This document shows, in pieces, positions 1 through 12,300 of a stretch of 64,000 bases of DNA. The notes below the pieces were generated by a model. It worked only from the letters and a program-made list of their open reading frames with translations. It searched no databases and was not told where the DNA came from. This stretch comes from Heligmosomoides polygyrus polygyrus (taxonomy: Eukaryota > Nematoda > Chromadorea > Rhabditida > Heligmosomidae), in NCBI GenBank assembly GCA_947396885.1, contig OX377203.1, positions 62,001-126,000 of the forward strand, read 5' to 3'. Position numbers and translations under genes: made by a program. Position 1 is the stretch's first letter; every line of letters starts with the position of its first letter.

Positions 1-472
1 CTCAACTATTGGTAGAAGACAAATTCCAGCCGTTCCAAAATTGAGAAATCCTACGCAGTCTATCCGGTGGTGGAATAGAGTGAAATCATGGTGAAGAACT
101 AGGCTTCGATCTGTACCTTTCATGTTTCTTTTTCATCGTCGCTTTAAAGAAAGTTTTGCTCTTTGAACACCGTTTTAGTTTGCAATAAAGCTCACTGAAT
201 ACTAGGAAATCTGATGCCAATCTTTACAAAACCTTGTCGTTGAATTAACGAAGCAGTGTTTTCGGACCATCAAAAGCCCGAGCTGCTTACTACAATAACT
301 ACTGAACTACGATCCTTATCTCTCGTTCGTCAAAAATTATTTTAAAATCTGAATTTTTACAGACCTCAAAAGGGGCACAGCCAGACAGCTGAAATGCAAG
401 AGACACGAAAGGCAATGCTCTTCTCGGGTTTTCAGGTTCTTCTGTCCACACCACCAGCTCTTCCATTAAGCC
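1..472. other. No gene seen
   Basis: AT-rich sequence; no coding or repeat signal I can support. Confidence 0.5.
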
Positions 473-757
473 CTATAAAAGGATGGAAGAGGGGTTACTC
501 AATCCTTTTTGGGATGCGCCACGCATTCTACACCTACGGTATGTCGTGCAGGCGATTTTGAAGGCGTATTTGGCCTGACTTAAGGTGGCCATCCGATGAA
601 CAAGTCACCGCTCTATCTTTCCCAGACAAGTCTAGTACCAATTCACCGACCCCGGAGGGGTGGAAGGCTTGGTTGGCCTGGGCGGGAAATCCGAACCAGG
701 AACCTGGTATCGGGTGCGCGGAAGAATTGACACCTCCTCCGACTGCGCTACACGCGC
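473..757 (-). repeat. tRNA-derived SINE, near full length
   Basis: Minus orientation: head 'GCGCGTGTAGCGCAGTCGGA' near 757, body 'CAGACTTGTCTGGGAAAGAT', tail near 510..473. Very similar to the copy at 12209. Confidence 0.85.
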
Positions 758-3452
758 CGTGCGTCCTCATACTGCGATAGAATTTTACAAAGCGGATGAT
801 GCTCTGCCCAGATCCTCGAAGCGATCTTCGATTTTTTTGTGAGGATTTACTGTTGTCGTCTGACACTTGTCCGGCGCAAACTTGTTTCTCGATGGCTCTT
901 CTCAAAATTGAAGGTTGTCAAATCCTTGTAAAGACTCTTACTACATGCTCCTTCGGTCCTACGATCATCGATCAGCTGCCAACAGTCACAACAGAGATGA
1001 GATGGAAAGGTCCTCAGGAGGTAATTATCTCGTGCGAACAAGGAGCGGTCGTAAACCTACAGTAGACCTTTAGCCTATACCGTAACCCTCAAAAACCCAA
1101 AAAATTTTCTTCAGAATGAGTTGATAACTCTTATACTATCTGATAAGAAATTCGATCCTCATTTCAAATATGAGCTTATTTTCAAAGAGGGATCACTTTG
1201 AAAGAAGTTAATGCAAAGCGGCGCTTTCTCGCCTGAAGCGGCGCAAAAGACGCGCTCTTGAGCCAAATGGACAAAAGATAGGGCTTGTATTGTACACTAC
1301 AGCTGCAGCCCAATTTTAATGCATTTTTCCACAACCTTTGCTTAACAGCCACGAATCTCAATGACTAGCCAGAGTATGGAACTGGCTTAGGACTGAGGTC
1401 TAGCAATCACATAAATCGAAGAAGGTTCATTCATGAAGCAGTCGAGCTAGAAACAGGAAAAAAGGGCAATGGCTCAACTCCTCCTATGATTGGGTTTGTG
1501 AAGAAACGTGACAAAATACGTCTTGGAGCCAACGAACCACTCCGACGCCTTCGACATTCGGCTCGCTGTTCGTCTTTCGCAGTCGCCTCCTCACTACGCT
1601 GGGCTCACGGCTGTTCTTGGCCATGCTCCGCCGACTTGCCTTCTCTCCATAGAGGTTGAAGTCGGAGCGTCTTCTAGAAAAGAACGGCTCGCCATGTTTT
1701 TTTCTCTCTTTCTACTAGAGAAGCATTTTACACCCCATTCTAATCCAAAATACAGAGTGAGCAAAAAAGTAAGCACTGCTTGAACCAGAATGAAACTGCT
1801 TCCACGAAAACTTTTTAGGAAACTTCAAGATTGTTTGAAACCGTAGAAAATGGGAGCACGTGCGCTCAAAAGTCGGAACACTGATTGAGGGACCACGCAT
1901 TTGATGCTCTAGGATTAAGACGAAAGAGCGAAAAGTAGAGAAGCCACGAGCTACAGAATGTCAGCATCGCTCCAAATACCCCTTCAAAACCTAAAGAGCA
2001 GATGTGATTGATTATGTAGAGCTGCATGTATTTTTCAGTTCCGTAGTGAACAGATTACATCGCAGTTTCATACTTTCCCTTACGGTCAAATTCTACACAT
2101 CTAATTTTTAACTTCAGACATAAATGGCAGAAGTGGCTGCCAGCGCAACTTGAAAGGAAGCGGGGAACGCTCGCAGGTACTCGTAAGTTAGCCCTTAGTT
2201 TGGTGTGAAAACCTTTAATGGTCAGTTTATCCCAAATTGTAGCACGTATTAAACTCATACATAATGGATCGAGTTTAAGAATTTAATTATTGGACAGAGC
2301 ATGGCGCAGTTATGGTTGCCTACATGTCAGAAATTACAGCAAACGTAAAAATTTACAAAATAGTCACTGCGAAGATACGCTTACGTCTCGACAAACTTTA
2401 CACAATTTTCTCTTCGAGCGCTGGTCGTTGCAGGACCAAAATTCGTTTTCCTTAGTCAAGGTTTCGACTCGTGCTTCCTTTTTCACACATAGCGTGGACG
2501 TGTCCAAATTTATCGTGTATTGTGTATATCTCGTACTGCCTTTTCGGATAGCTGATTGCAAACAGTTCTGTCTGCGAACCTCCGAACATCCATGTACAAA
2601 TAAATAAATAAATGTTACAAAACTCCGTTTAGTACGTCTTCGAATAAACTTTAAGCTTCTCTAATAACGGTGATATGTAGGTTCAAACAGCGCTTACATC
2701 TTTTTAGACACACTGTAATCGATATGCCAAAAACTGAAATCTAGGACACTCTATGTTCCAGAGTGCGCTTTAATAAAGCTGTGGCACTTTTCGGGTCCAT
2801 TAATTTATCGCAACCTTCAGAAACAACACATCTGCGTGTGATCACGAACTGACCGCGGATGCTCCCTGAGAAGAGTTCGCGCGCTTGGCGAGACGGTGGC
2901 AGATCGACGTGGGACTTTGATAGCGCTGTCCGAGGAGTCCGAGGAGTCTGAGTCATCAGCATCGTCCGGATTTGACAGGCGAGTGTGGGCCATCCAATCG
3001 GTCTCTCTGGAGTCTGCAGGCTACGTTGAGGTCTGTGGAAACTGAGTCAAACGAGGACAGTGAGGAGAGGTCAAGCGAACGAGAGTGAGCCTAGCCGAAG
3101 CAATCGATCGTCGACCCACCTGAGCACGGGCGAGAGCAAGTGTTCGGATGCGCTCTCGGGAAGGCCGATCGGCGGAGGTAGAACAGTGCGCTTCTGGTCA
3201 GCCTCGAGGGCACAGCTGTTGTCCTTCAATCAGCCACGAGATCAAGCGCCCGGCAAGCGAGTGAGCGGCTCGCCGCGAGCAGCTGTCTTTCTGCCGTTTC
3301 ATCGTCCCCTGCAGCAACGTCTCCAACCTTCCCTTGTCCAGCTATCATCACGAGATCCGTTGTGTGCCTCGGAATTACGGCTACAAACTTGGCGACTTTG
3401 TTTGATTTTGAAAACCTTGTTTTGTCTATTTTGCTTTTACCCAGCCTTGTAT
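758..3452. other. No firm gene; weak coding-like patch
   Basis: Mostly featureless. Around 2900..3340 a GC-rich Ser/Arg/Glu-rich open stretch on plus ('SEESEESESSASSG' in one frame) could be an exon, but it changes frame and has no homology I recognise. Confidence 0.3.
2560..2620 (+). repeat. AAATA-tailed 3' end, LINE-like
   Basis: The sequence ends 'CATGTACAAATAAATAAATA', resembling the AAATA tails at 25349..25365 and 26725..26740. This is typical of the 3' end of non-LTR elements, but no coding remains are visible upstream, so it is tentative. Confidence 0.3.
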
Positions 3453-4221
3453 TCGTTTGCCCGAAAAGTTCTGGCGATTTTGACTGTTCCATTTCAAACG
3501 ATCATATCTTTCTTCATACCCATCATACTCACCGGATTCAGTTGACGTAATAACAATTCGAATCGGCCCATTTCCAACGCGATACTAGTTGATTGATTCC
3601 ATCGGCGAAAAACTGAGTGGTCGAGATGCAGCAAATTCTATGTAGAAAGGCTTTTTTGCACGGTCCTGATTTGCGAAGGTTCTACCAGCGGGAAGTTTCT
3701 GAAAGCGCACAAAATGCGGTAGTCGGTTGGCGCAAGGTCTGGTGAGCATGACAGGCGAGGCAGAACTTCAACTCCTAGTTCGTTTAATTTTCGCACGGTG
3801 ATTTGTGGACCGTGTGGGCGGCCGTTGTCTTGCAGAAGGATGGGGCTCTGCTGTTGACCAGTGCCGTGAGGGAACGAAGTTTCTCGAACCACCGTTGTAC
3901 GGTCCATTCACCAACGCTGCTCGCCCCTCTCCCCCCTCCCCCCACACACACATGGTTGATTGGACGGGCTGTTTCGACCGCGGATTGGACCAGTTTGAAA
4001 TTGAAATAAAATAATGCTCGGAATTGCTCTTCCGACACACTTCAATAAGTCTTCGGAAAAACACAATTATCAAGCATAGGAAGAACACAAATAATATCCT
4101 TTCATATAGAGCGAAGAATTCTGTATTAGCCGTTATTTAAAAATGCGAAGTTGAATATTGATTCAGTAACAAGGGAATGAAAAGCGGTTGCACCGAAATC
4201 GCCAGAACTTTCCTGCCAAGA
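3453..4221 (-). mobile_element. Internally deleted mariner derivative, copy 1
   Basis: Minus-strand transposase remains: an N-terminal helix-turn-helix piece near 4030..3960 is fused directly to the catalytic C-terminal part ('[20 protein letters not shown]', '[10 protein letters not shown]'). The middle of the gene, including the first catalytic Asp, is missing. Decayed terminal repeats resembling 'TTCTGGCGATTTT' are at both ends. A G-rich tract (C-rich on plus, 3928..3950) sits next to the junction. Frameshifted, non-functional. Confidence 0.8.
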
Positions 4222-5650
4222 TAGTACAATATGTAGCTGAGCCCCGTTAGTTTGACCTAGCGCTGATTATGAAGTCGATAGCTTTCGTCACCTATAGCCA
4301 CAGTAACTTACCGTTATCGGCCGAAATTTCAAAAACAAAAAACATTGGATTCGTAATCAGCACCCCAAAAAACCCCGTCCTTGGCGAAGTTTGGGAAAAT
4401 TTTTTCGACCTCTGAAGTCATAAATGTACAATAGTGTCAATACCTGCGTTTACAAGTGTGCAAAAGCTCTTTCTCAAAAGATGTATAAGCCACGCGTTTT
4501 TTTTTATTTGTGCAACTGCATCCCATTCAACAAAGAGCTCGAAATCTGACAACCCAATTGTCTGGCTGCGGACCGCTCACCTCGTCACTTGGTCAATCAG
4601 AATTTCCGAGACCATCAGCACGTATTCTTCGAGTGGTGAGCAACAGCAACCTTCATCTTATCGTTTATTACATCACAATGAAAGATGGGCAACGTTCACA
4701 CAATATTATGACATGCTCGTCACAACGGCGAGGAATTGGGCGATCTCAGTGAAAAGATCTGCGAAGGCGCCAAATGACAATGATGGATAGAGCGACGGGG
4801 AATCGATCGATTAATCGGCCAACCAATCGATTCTGCTGACCCACCTGGTACCATATTCGTGTCGCTGAACACGAGCGGGACAATGGGTAGGAGCGCGACG
4901 AGAATGGAGTCCTCGTGACGATGAACTAGACGACGATAGGTCATCAATCGATCCCACTGATCGATCGACGACCCTGACTACAGTACGGTGGGTGCGTATG
5001 TGCATGCCTTTCCGGGAAAAATGGGAGAATTTGTACATATCGGGCATTTCCACCAGTTACCTACCTGACGCGCTGTTGACTCTCTTACGCTCTTTAACAT
5101 CTGCCTCACCTTTGGATCCCCGCTGGAACTTCAGGATATGACTGAAACGGGTTGGGTTAATGCCGGTTATGTACTGAACAAAGGGTCGTTGCTCAGATAT
5201 TCGCACTTACACACCCACACCGATCGACATCGGCTGACAGAACATGAAACGAACGAAAAATCTCTGAATACCCAATAATGAAAGAGGATTTGGCCACTAC
5301 GGATTGGCTGCAAGCTGCACACAGACGGACACGCATGGATGATGCGCTCGGCGACAATCGGGGAGGCAGCGGCGATCAAGACGCGTTTCAGGATCGTGCC
5401 AACAGCTTCGACGACCCTCCTCCGAAAGATGAACACGCAATTCATCGTCTTCAGTCAATCAACGTATGTACACGATCAATGTGTTAGTGAGACGGGGCCA
5501 AATCCGAAAGTCGTGCGAGTTGGGAGAATGCTCCGCTGAAAGTCCTACGGGGCTGAGCAGCGCGGTACAGTGGGAAACGTAGGGGAACACAGACACAGAG
5601 CTGGGCGCGTGCGTGCGTGCGTGCGATCGTCTGATACGTACAGATGCAGC
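4222..5650. other. No gene seen; ATCGAT-rich patch
   Basis: 4800..4985 contains many overlapping ATCGAT/TCGATCGA motifs. Otherwise nothing recognisable. Confidence 0.4.
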
Positions 5651-5669
5651 ACACACACACACACACACA
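5651..5669. repeat. (AC)n microsatellite
   Basis: Nineteen bases of alternating A and C; a short (GTGC)n run lies just upstream at 5608..5622. Confidence 0.9.
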
Positions 5670-5679
5670 TGCAATACAA

Positions 5680-6310
5680 GCGTTTTATGAGACACACACA
5701 CAAACAGATACGCTGTACACGACAGCTGAAAGACTTGTCTGGGCTACCAAACGACGATTCGGGGCACGAGTGAGGAGGGGCTGAGGGGTAGGTAGGGAGT
5801 ACGGGGATGAAAGCACTGAAGAGTTGCTGCTGGCTGCTGGATTCTAACGCGAAGAATGTTTGATACGGTAGAACGGCAATGAGTGATCACATTTTGAATG
5901 ACTGTACACATGCTGCCTAGAATAACGACAATAATAATACAATAATAATTACAACAATAATCATAATCATGATGAGGATGACGCTGAAAGTCAGTAGCGT
6001 AAAAGACATGCAAAAAGTGCGTACATGTGGGTAGAAGGAATCAGTACGAAAAGACATCGATATGAAAGAGTCTGGGTGAGTTTTGGAGCATCACAAAGGT
6101 GCCTAGAACCGAATCGAGGCGCAATTCATTTCAGTGCGGGCAGGAAGGACGACGGGACACAGAACTCGACTGGGAAGACGGCGGCGCCGACGTCGAGAGG
6201 ACGCAGTGAGGAATCGGACATGAGGACGTTGCTGACAGTGCTTCATATGAGGAATTTGCATGAAGGCCGCAGGAGTGGGCTGCAATGAGCTCGGCTACGA
6301 TGACATCCGG
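5680..6310. other. 3' flank of lit-1
   Basis: Follows the lit-1 stop on the minus strand and should hold the 3' UTR. I find no clear AATAAA on the minus strand close to the stop. An AAT/ATT-rich patch lies at 5925..5965. No other coding signal. Confidence 0.4.
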
Positions 6311-6365
6311 CTAATCCCAAGCGTTGGGAGATGGCGGAAGTTCGGATGCTTGAGCTACTGATGAG
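6311..6365 (-). CDS. lit-1: lit-1 exon 13 with stop
   Basis: Completes a Ser codon with exon 12 and reads '[17 protein letters not shown]' followed by TAG (6311..6313). This is the conserved NLK C-terminus. The 63-nt intron has donor GTACGT and acceptor CTTTCAG. Confidence 0.97.
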
Positions 6366-9300
6366 CTGAAAGAAGTGACATCAGAAGCAGAAGTTGAACT
6401 TTGATGCGAAGAGAGAAGCAGCACGTACCTTGCAAAGTTCTTGTAGGCAGCTGAGCTAGGATTTATACAAAGTGGAGTTCCGAATAGGGGTGTCCTTTCC
6501 GTGACGAACTTGTACATGCGATCGCGCAGATCGAACATCGACAACCTCGACAACTCCTTCTCCCATTTGGGGTCAAACGGCAGTTCATGCTGAACCAGAG
6601 CTAGTTATTCAGACAAAGGTTACCTACACGTCCGCAAAACACACCAAGCGCAAAGTCGAGAGGCGCTTGATATGTTTTGCGGACGCTTGATGTGTATAAG
6701 ATGAAGCAGAACGCGCCTTTCCTTGGATGGATGGTCTCCACGAGATTCTTACAGCATTATAAAGTGGAAGACAGCGTCTCCAAAAAATGTTTAGATTGCT
6801 TGAATTATCACGAGAAACCTGTCTAGATAGCGGCAGCAACCCAGTCAACTTCACATGAAAAGTCAAGATCTCGAAAATCCTCTACTGTGTTAGACATCGT
6901 GATTACGCCATGCAATACTCCAGTGTGTGTTTGCTTGATTGCCAGTGTAAACCCTTGATGCACGAGGTTTGAAAAAAAAGGACGAAAGTCCAATTGTTGC
7001 GTCTTTCCCTGTACAGCCATAATTTTAAGCTGTATATCTAACTGCCTGAAAATACTTATATAACTAGGAGTCAGACTTACCGGTTCGAGATGGATCTTAG
7101 TAATATTTCGATGAAGAAAAAAGTCTATTAGCTCAAACGGCTCTAAAATGTTGTGAAAATAAAAGGAGAAGGGACCGCGTTAATTGATAATCGGCGCCTT
7201 CTCCAACTGAGCCACCGCGCGTCTAACCATTTCCACATTTAATATCTACAGTTATCCTGTTATAGATGAAGCAATTAGAGGTTTGCATGCGATAATTAAT
7301 CAACCGTCGACCAATTTAATACTGCTTCTTCCTTCGAAATAGTAAAATAACGTGGCTTCTTAATTTTTAATGTTCATGACGATCTAGAGTGGATCATGCT
7401 TGATGTTTTAGAGGTTATTTATTTATTTATTTAAATGGAGGTAATCTCATGTAGACAGAACTGCTGCTAAAAATATGGCTCTAAAATGCTGGGCGTCAAA
7501 AAGCGTACTTTCCTCGATAGCAAAACATCGACTAAACTAGGTTTACACTAGTAATTGAGTAAACGACACCGCACGTCAAACGATTGCATGGCGCAAAATC
7601 ACCATTTAAAGCACCTTACGATTTCTGTGGCCTTCCTCTTCAAAAGGGCTTATCACGCCGTAGTGCCGCGGGTGAGAATTTGATCTGCGTCTGTAATAAC
7701 CATTATGATCTGCAATAACCATGATTTGTTGCGATCAAATCTCAGCAACACGAGCCTGGTAGACAGGAGTGCGGGTTCGAGTCCCTGTTCGTTCTAGAGT
7801 TTTGATCGCAACAACACGTTTATTACAGCCTAGAACATCAGCAACAGCCACTTGATGCTTAAAGAAAATGATTTGAATTTTATGATCATTCGAGCAATGT
7901 AAACAGCGTTTTTGGGAAAGTGTTTGTGGAAATCTGCCAAGGGAAAAGCGTTCGCCGTGAGTGAGCGTGAGTCAAGAGGCCCAATCTACACCATAGTCGA
8001 TCCGGAAAGAACAAGCTGACCAGCAAGCGCTGCATACTCACCATCGGGTCTGGATCCGTGCTAAAAATCCGTGTGTTACCGGGATTGCTCGTATAGCAGC
8101 ACGAGCACATACACGAATGAAACCTCATTCGACCCTCGTCCAGGTAGTTGTGCTTGAGCGCCTGTTCAACGGTGGCACGCTTGTCCTGAAGAGCTCAGAT
8201 TACACCCCAGAAGACCAATGACACCATCGCCATCGATCGCTTACCGGATCGAAGTGCAGCATCATGGCCAGCAGCTGGACGGCGTCGTCGGTTGTGTGCT
8301 GGCTGAGCTGCCGCATGCGATGGAAGGTGTTCACGCGGAACGGCGCCCTAAGCACGTGGTTCCGGGCTCCCTCACAGGCGTACTTCATCTCTTCAGGAGT
8401 GGGCGTGCCGAGCAGGTCGATGATGAGATCCAGCTGAAGAGGTGGCTGGTCCTCGGACGGCGCTCGAACTGCGAAAACTCCAGCAAACTGCTTACCTGAT
8501 CAATCGGGCCCTGCGCCTGGAACAATATCCGCCTGGCGAGCAGCTCGGCGAAGATGCATCCGACTGACCAGATATCCACAGCACCGGTATACCTGGAACA
8601 CAGAGCTGCTCGTACAGAGCACAGGCACATGGAGTGCGAACGCCGAGCGCTCAGGTCGTCGCATACCTTCGCGCACCCATGAGCAACTCAGGGGCTCGGT
8701 AGTACTGCGTGACGACTTCGTGCGTCATGTTTTGCCGTTCTCGTGAGTCCCAGATTCTCGCCAGACCAAAGTCACAGATCTTCAGGATACAATTGCTATT
8801 CACCAGAAGGTTGCCGGGCTTAATATCTCGATGGAGGATATTGGCAGAGTGCAGGTACTTTAAGCCTGAAACGAGGAAATCAGCATCTAAACACTGTCGC
8901 CAAGCCTTCTTGTAAGCTGACAGCAGATCCGGTTTCTTTTACGCGGTAAAAGCCCTTGCTTCCACAGAATCTATCCTAGGCGGAGGCGAACCTGTGAAGA
9001 AGCGAAACGAGTGTCCACTACCGATTAAGAATAAAATTTCCAAAGAACATAGAACACAGAACATTTACTGAGCCAAAAAGTGGTACAAAAGAAAGGGCAC
9101 AAATGACTACAGTGAATGTTGGCTTTCTAAAGATCAGCAAAAGCCAAAATGAAATGTTGGCTTTTGCTGAAACGAAAATGTTTGAGCCAACATGATACAA
9201 AACCTGTATAGCAGAAAAAGTTATAGCTAAGCTTGGCTCTCTAAAGATTAGCACAAGCGACTTCTTCCATGGTTTGTACAAAGTATTGCTTTTTTCGATG

Positions 9301-12300
9301 CAATATTGTAGTTCATTTTCTGGAAAAGAAGAATAGAAGTAAGAAGAGTATATATCTTTAGCTAAAACGTGATACAGTGTACAAATTGCACAAAACGTCA
9401 TGAACTAAACTGGCAAATCAGATTATAAGTCAGATTGCTTCATGAGAAATTCTTTTCTCTATTGATTTTTTTGAGTCCTTAGTACTTGTTTTTAAAAAAT
9501 TTTTAAAGAAGAATCCCACTCTAGACTAGTCGGGTTGTTGTTTTTGCAACAGTTTGCTTTCAGTTTTTCTGACGTTGTCACACAGTTAGCATGAAGCTCC
9601 CTGCTCGCCTGCATTAGGATAGATCCCTTTAGTATCCACTAGTTGATCTGCTATAGGGCGTGTGTAGCGCAGTCGGAGGTGCCGGTTGTTGTTTGCAACC
9701 AATACCAAGTTCTTGGTTCGGATTCTCCGCCCAGGCAAACAAAGCCTTCCATCCCTACAGGGTTGGTGAATTGGTACCAGAATTGACTGGGATGGATAGA
9801 GTATTGACCCATTCATCGGCTGGCTACCTCAAGGCGTTGTATATGGCCAAATACGCGTTCAAATGGCCTCCACAATATCCTTCTGGCGCATTCTTAAAGC
9901 GATTGAGCCACGCCGTCCTTCATCCTTTATCCAAACCTATAAAAATGATTTTCCTTCCATGACCACTAACGTAGTCAAACCATGTTCATTCTTAAAATCA
10001 CAGAATTACCACGATGAATCAGATAGAATAAGTGAGCGTGCCTCCTTTCTGGTAACGAAATAAAAATCGCTAGAAAACCCTGAAGATTTTAAAATCGAAC
10101 ATATTTCAATTTTTACACCTTTCCTAGCTCTGATGGCGAGAATCATGTCCCGCGCTAAAAGACTCAGGACCGATTACTCGTCGACAATGTGGTTCGGCAA
10201 TGAATAACTGCTCACCTCTTAAAATCTGGTAAACGAACACTTTGACGTGATCAACGGTGAGTGGTTGTGGTGAGACGATTATCTTGTGCAGATCACTTTG
10301 CATGAGCTCCGTTAAGACGTACCTGAATTGTTTACCTCAAAAATTGCACTTAATTGCTTACATTCCTATTTTCAATATTCAGAGACGCCCTCTTGCGTTC
10401 TCCGACAATTTTTCAGCATTTGGAAACCAATTCTTGTTTTGCCTCCCCCATGGCAATGCGCTTAGAACTGAGAGCTGTCCATCAGCAGCTGAATGCTAGA
10501 CGATCAATCCTGACCGCAAGTTCCAAAATGACATCCTTGACTAGAGGGTGTCTCGGGCTCCCTTACGAAACGAGGGGCTGTATGGCTGAGGAGCAGTAGA
10601 TGTGGACGGGGACATTGTTATTTGTTAGGGTGGGTGTGTTGGGTGGTGCGGGTCAATCGCGTACCAGGCACTAAGGACACCACCGCCACCACCGGCGGGA
10701 GCCCCAGCGCCAGCGCTACCCGCTCCGCGTCATAAGGCGTCCCGAGCTCGAAAGTGGCGCAGTTAACAGTGATTTGGTGCATTTTCCGAACGTCGTCACC
10801 ACTAAACGGCAAGTTCATCCGACAGAGCCGTCGGAAAGACTACGGGAACCCCTCCAACAACTGACGTTACATTCAGGTGCGGCCTTGATCCCGTGCGAAA
10901 TATGCTGCGCAGTTCGAGTATGGTACGACTACGGCTGGCTTAATTTTCACTCATGCGCAGCAGCCTCCCCGCCAGGGGAGGCTGAGAGCATTTAGACAGC
11001 GGAGCGTGATGTGAAATCGAAATCTGGGTCATAATGGGAAGACCGGGCGATTCGTTTGGGTACTCTCTCCTACATGAAAGTTTCCCAAAGTTCCCAAATG
11101 CTGACGCTCCCATTCACCTATCACACCACTTATTACCACCACCCACTCACACAGACGCTGATCCACTACAGACCCGAAGCTTGACGTAAGAGCACTGCGG
11201 ATGGAATTTAAACCCCAGTCGATACTCGGGCGCTAATCATCTTCGGACTCGCATCTGGTGACCTCGAACTCGACCTTAACTGCTTGAGGTGGCAGGTGGG
11301 ATTGTCGATCGTTGTCGGTGGCGATCAATACGCATCAACTGTCGCGCGGTCAAGTAACCTCACTGAAGCAATCTGACCGACAGAACGGCATCCGTGAAGA
11401 GGTCATGCACCCCCAACTGCACAGCGGACAAAGACGCCCAGTACGCGACCGCATAAGCCGCCTAACCGCAACGGACACTGCGAGCGTGTACACAGCTGAC
11501 CGCTCCTCGGGAACACCGCCACCACTACCGGTATTCAGAAGTTTTATCTAATTCTGAACGGAAAAATCTGACCTTAACTTTTTAGATGGGCCAGGAAATT
11601 TCTAAGGCTAAACAGTGCAGATATACTTCTGCAGAAGAAATTGCAAGATACAGTGGAATTAACATTTAGGTTTATTTTCACGGTGCTCAATCTGAAGGCC
11701 AGAATAGACACTAGCCTTCGTAGGGTGATAAAAAATGGGTTTTCATGCACGAAACTGCCCTTCAGAGCGCCTGATGAATTTTCAAATACGCAAAAAACAA
11801 AGCCACTAATATAATCAGAAATAGGCGAATGGGATAAACGAAGTAATCAACCCACAGCTCTTGAAAGAAATGAGGATTCGTCGGTTGCAGGATGTCCAGC
11901 AGGGAAAGGACCTGAAACGGCTGGTTAAAGCATAAATAGTTCACGTTAGAAATAGAAAGAAAACAATGAACAGCAAAATATATAATAATATCCTAAGAAA
12001 TCAGACAATTCGAAAAAGCAACGAAAAAATGATAGCTCAAATACGGTCTGGCACAACTAACTCTAGATAACCTCGAAGAAAAGACCTTTTTATCTTCTGC
12101 AAAAAATCGCAAAACATGCACAACAGCGTCAAGAAGCAACTCTCCAGAAGCCTTTTTCTCTTCGACACTTCACATTTTTTAAGATTAAAACATGGTAAGG
12201 ATATTAAAGGGCGCGTGTAGTGCAGTCGGAGGAGGCGCGACTGTCGCGTGCACCCGATACCAGGTTCCTGGTTCGGATTTCCCGCTCAGGCCAACCAAGC

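Noticed and set aside
3060..3545. 161-codon plus-strand ORF
   Set aside because: Its last part runs into the mariner derivative at 3453, so most of it is a chance read-through; the Ser/Arg-rich start is noted only as a weak patch.
10618..10818. Possible extra exon in the intron between lit-1 exons 6 and 7
   Set aside because: Kinase sequence joins perfectly across this intron; inserting it would break the conserved 'QELYVLTEL'.
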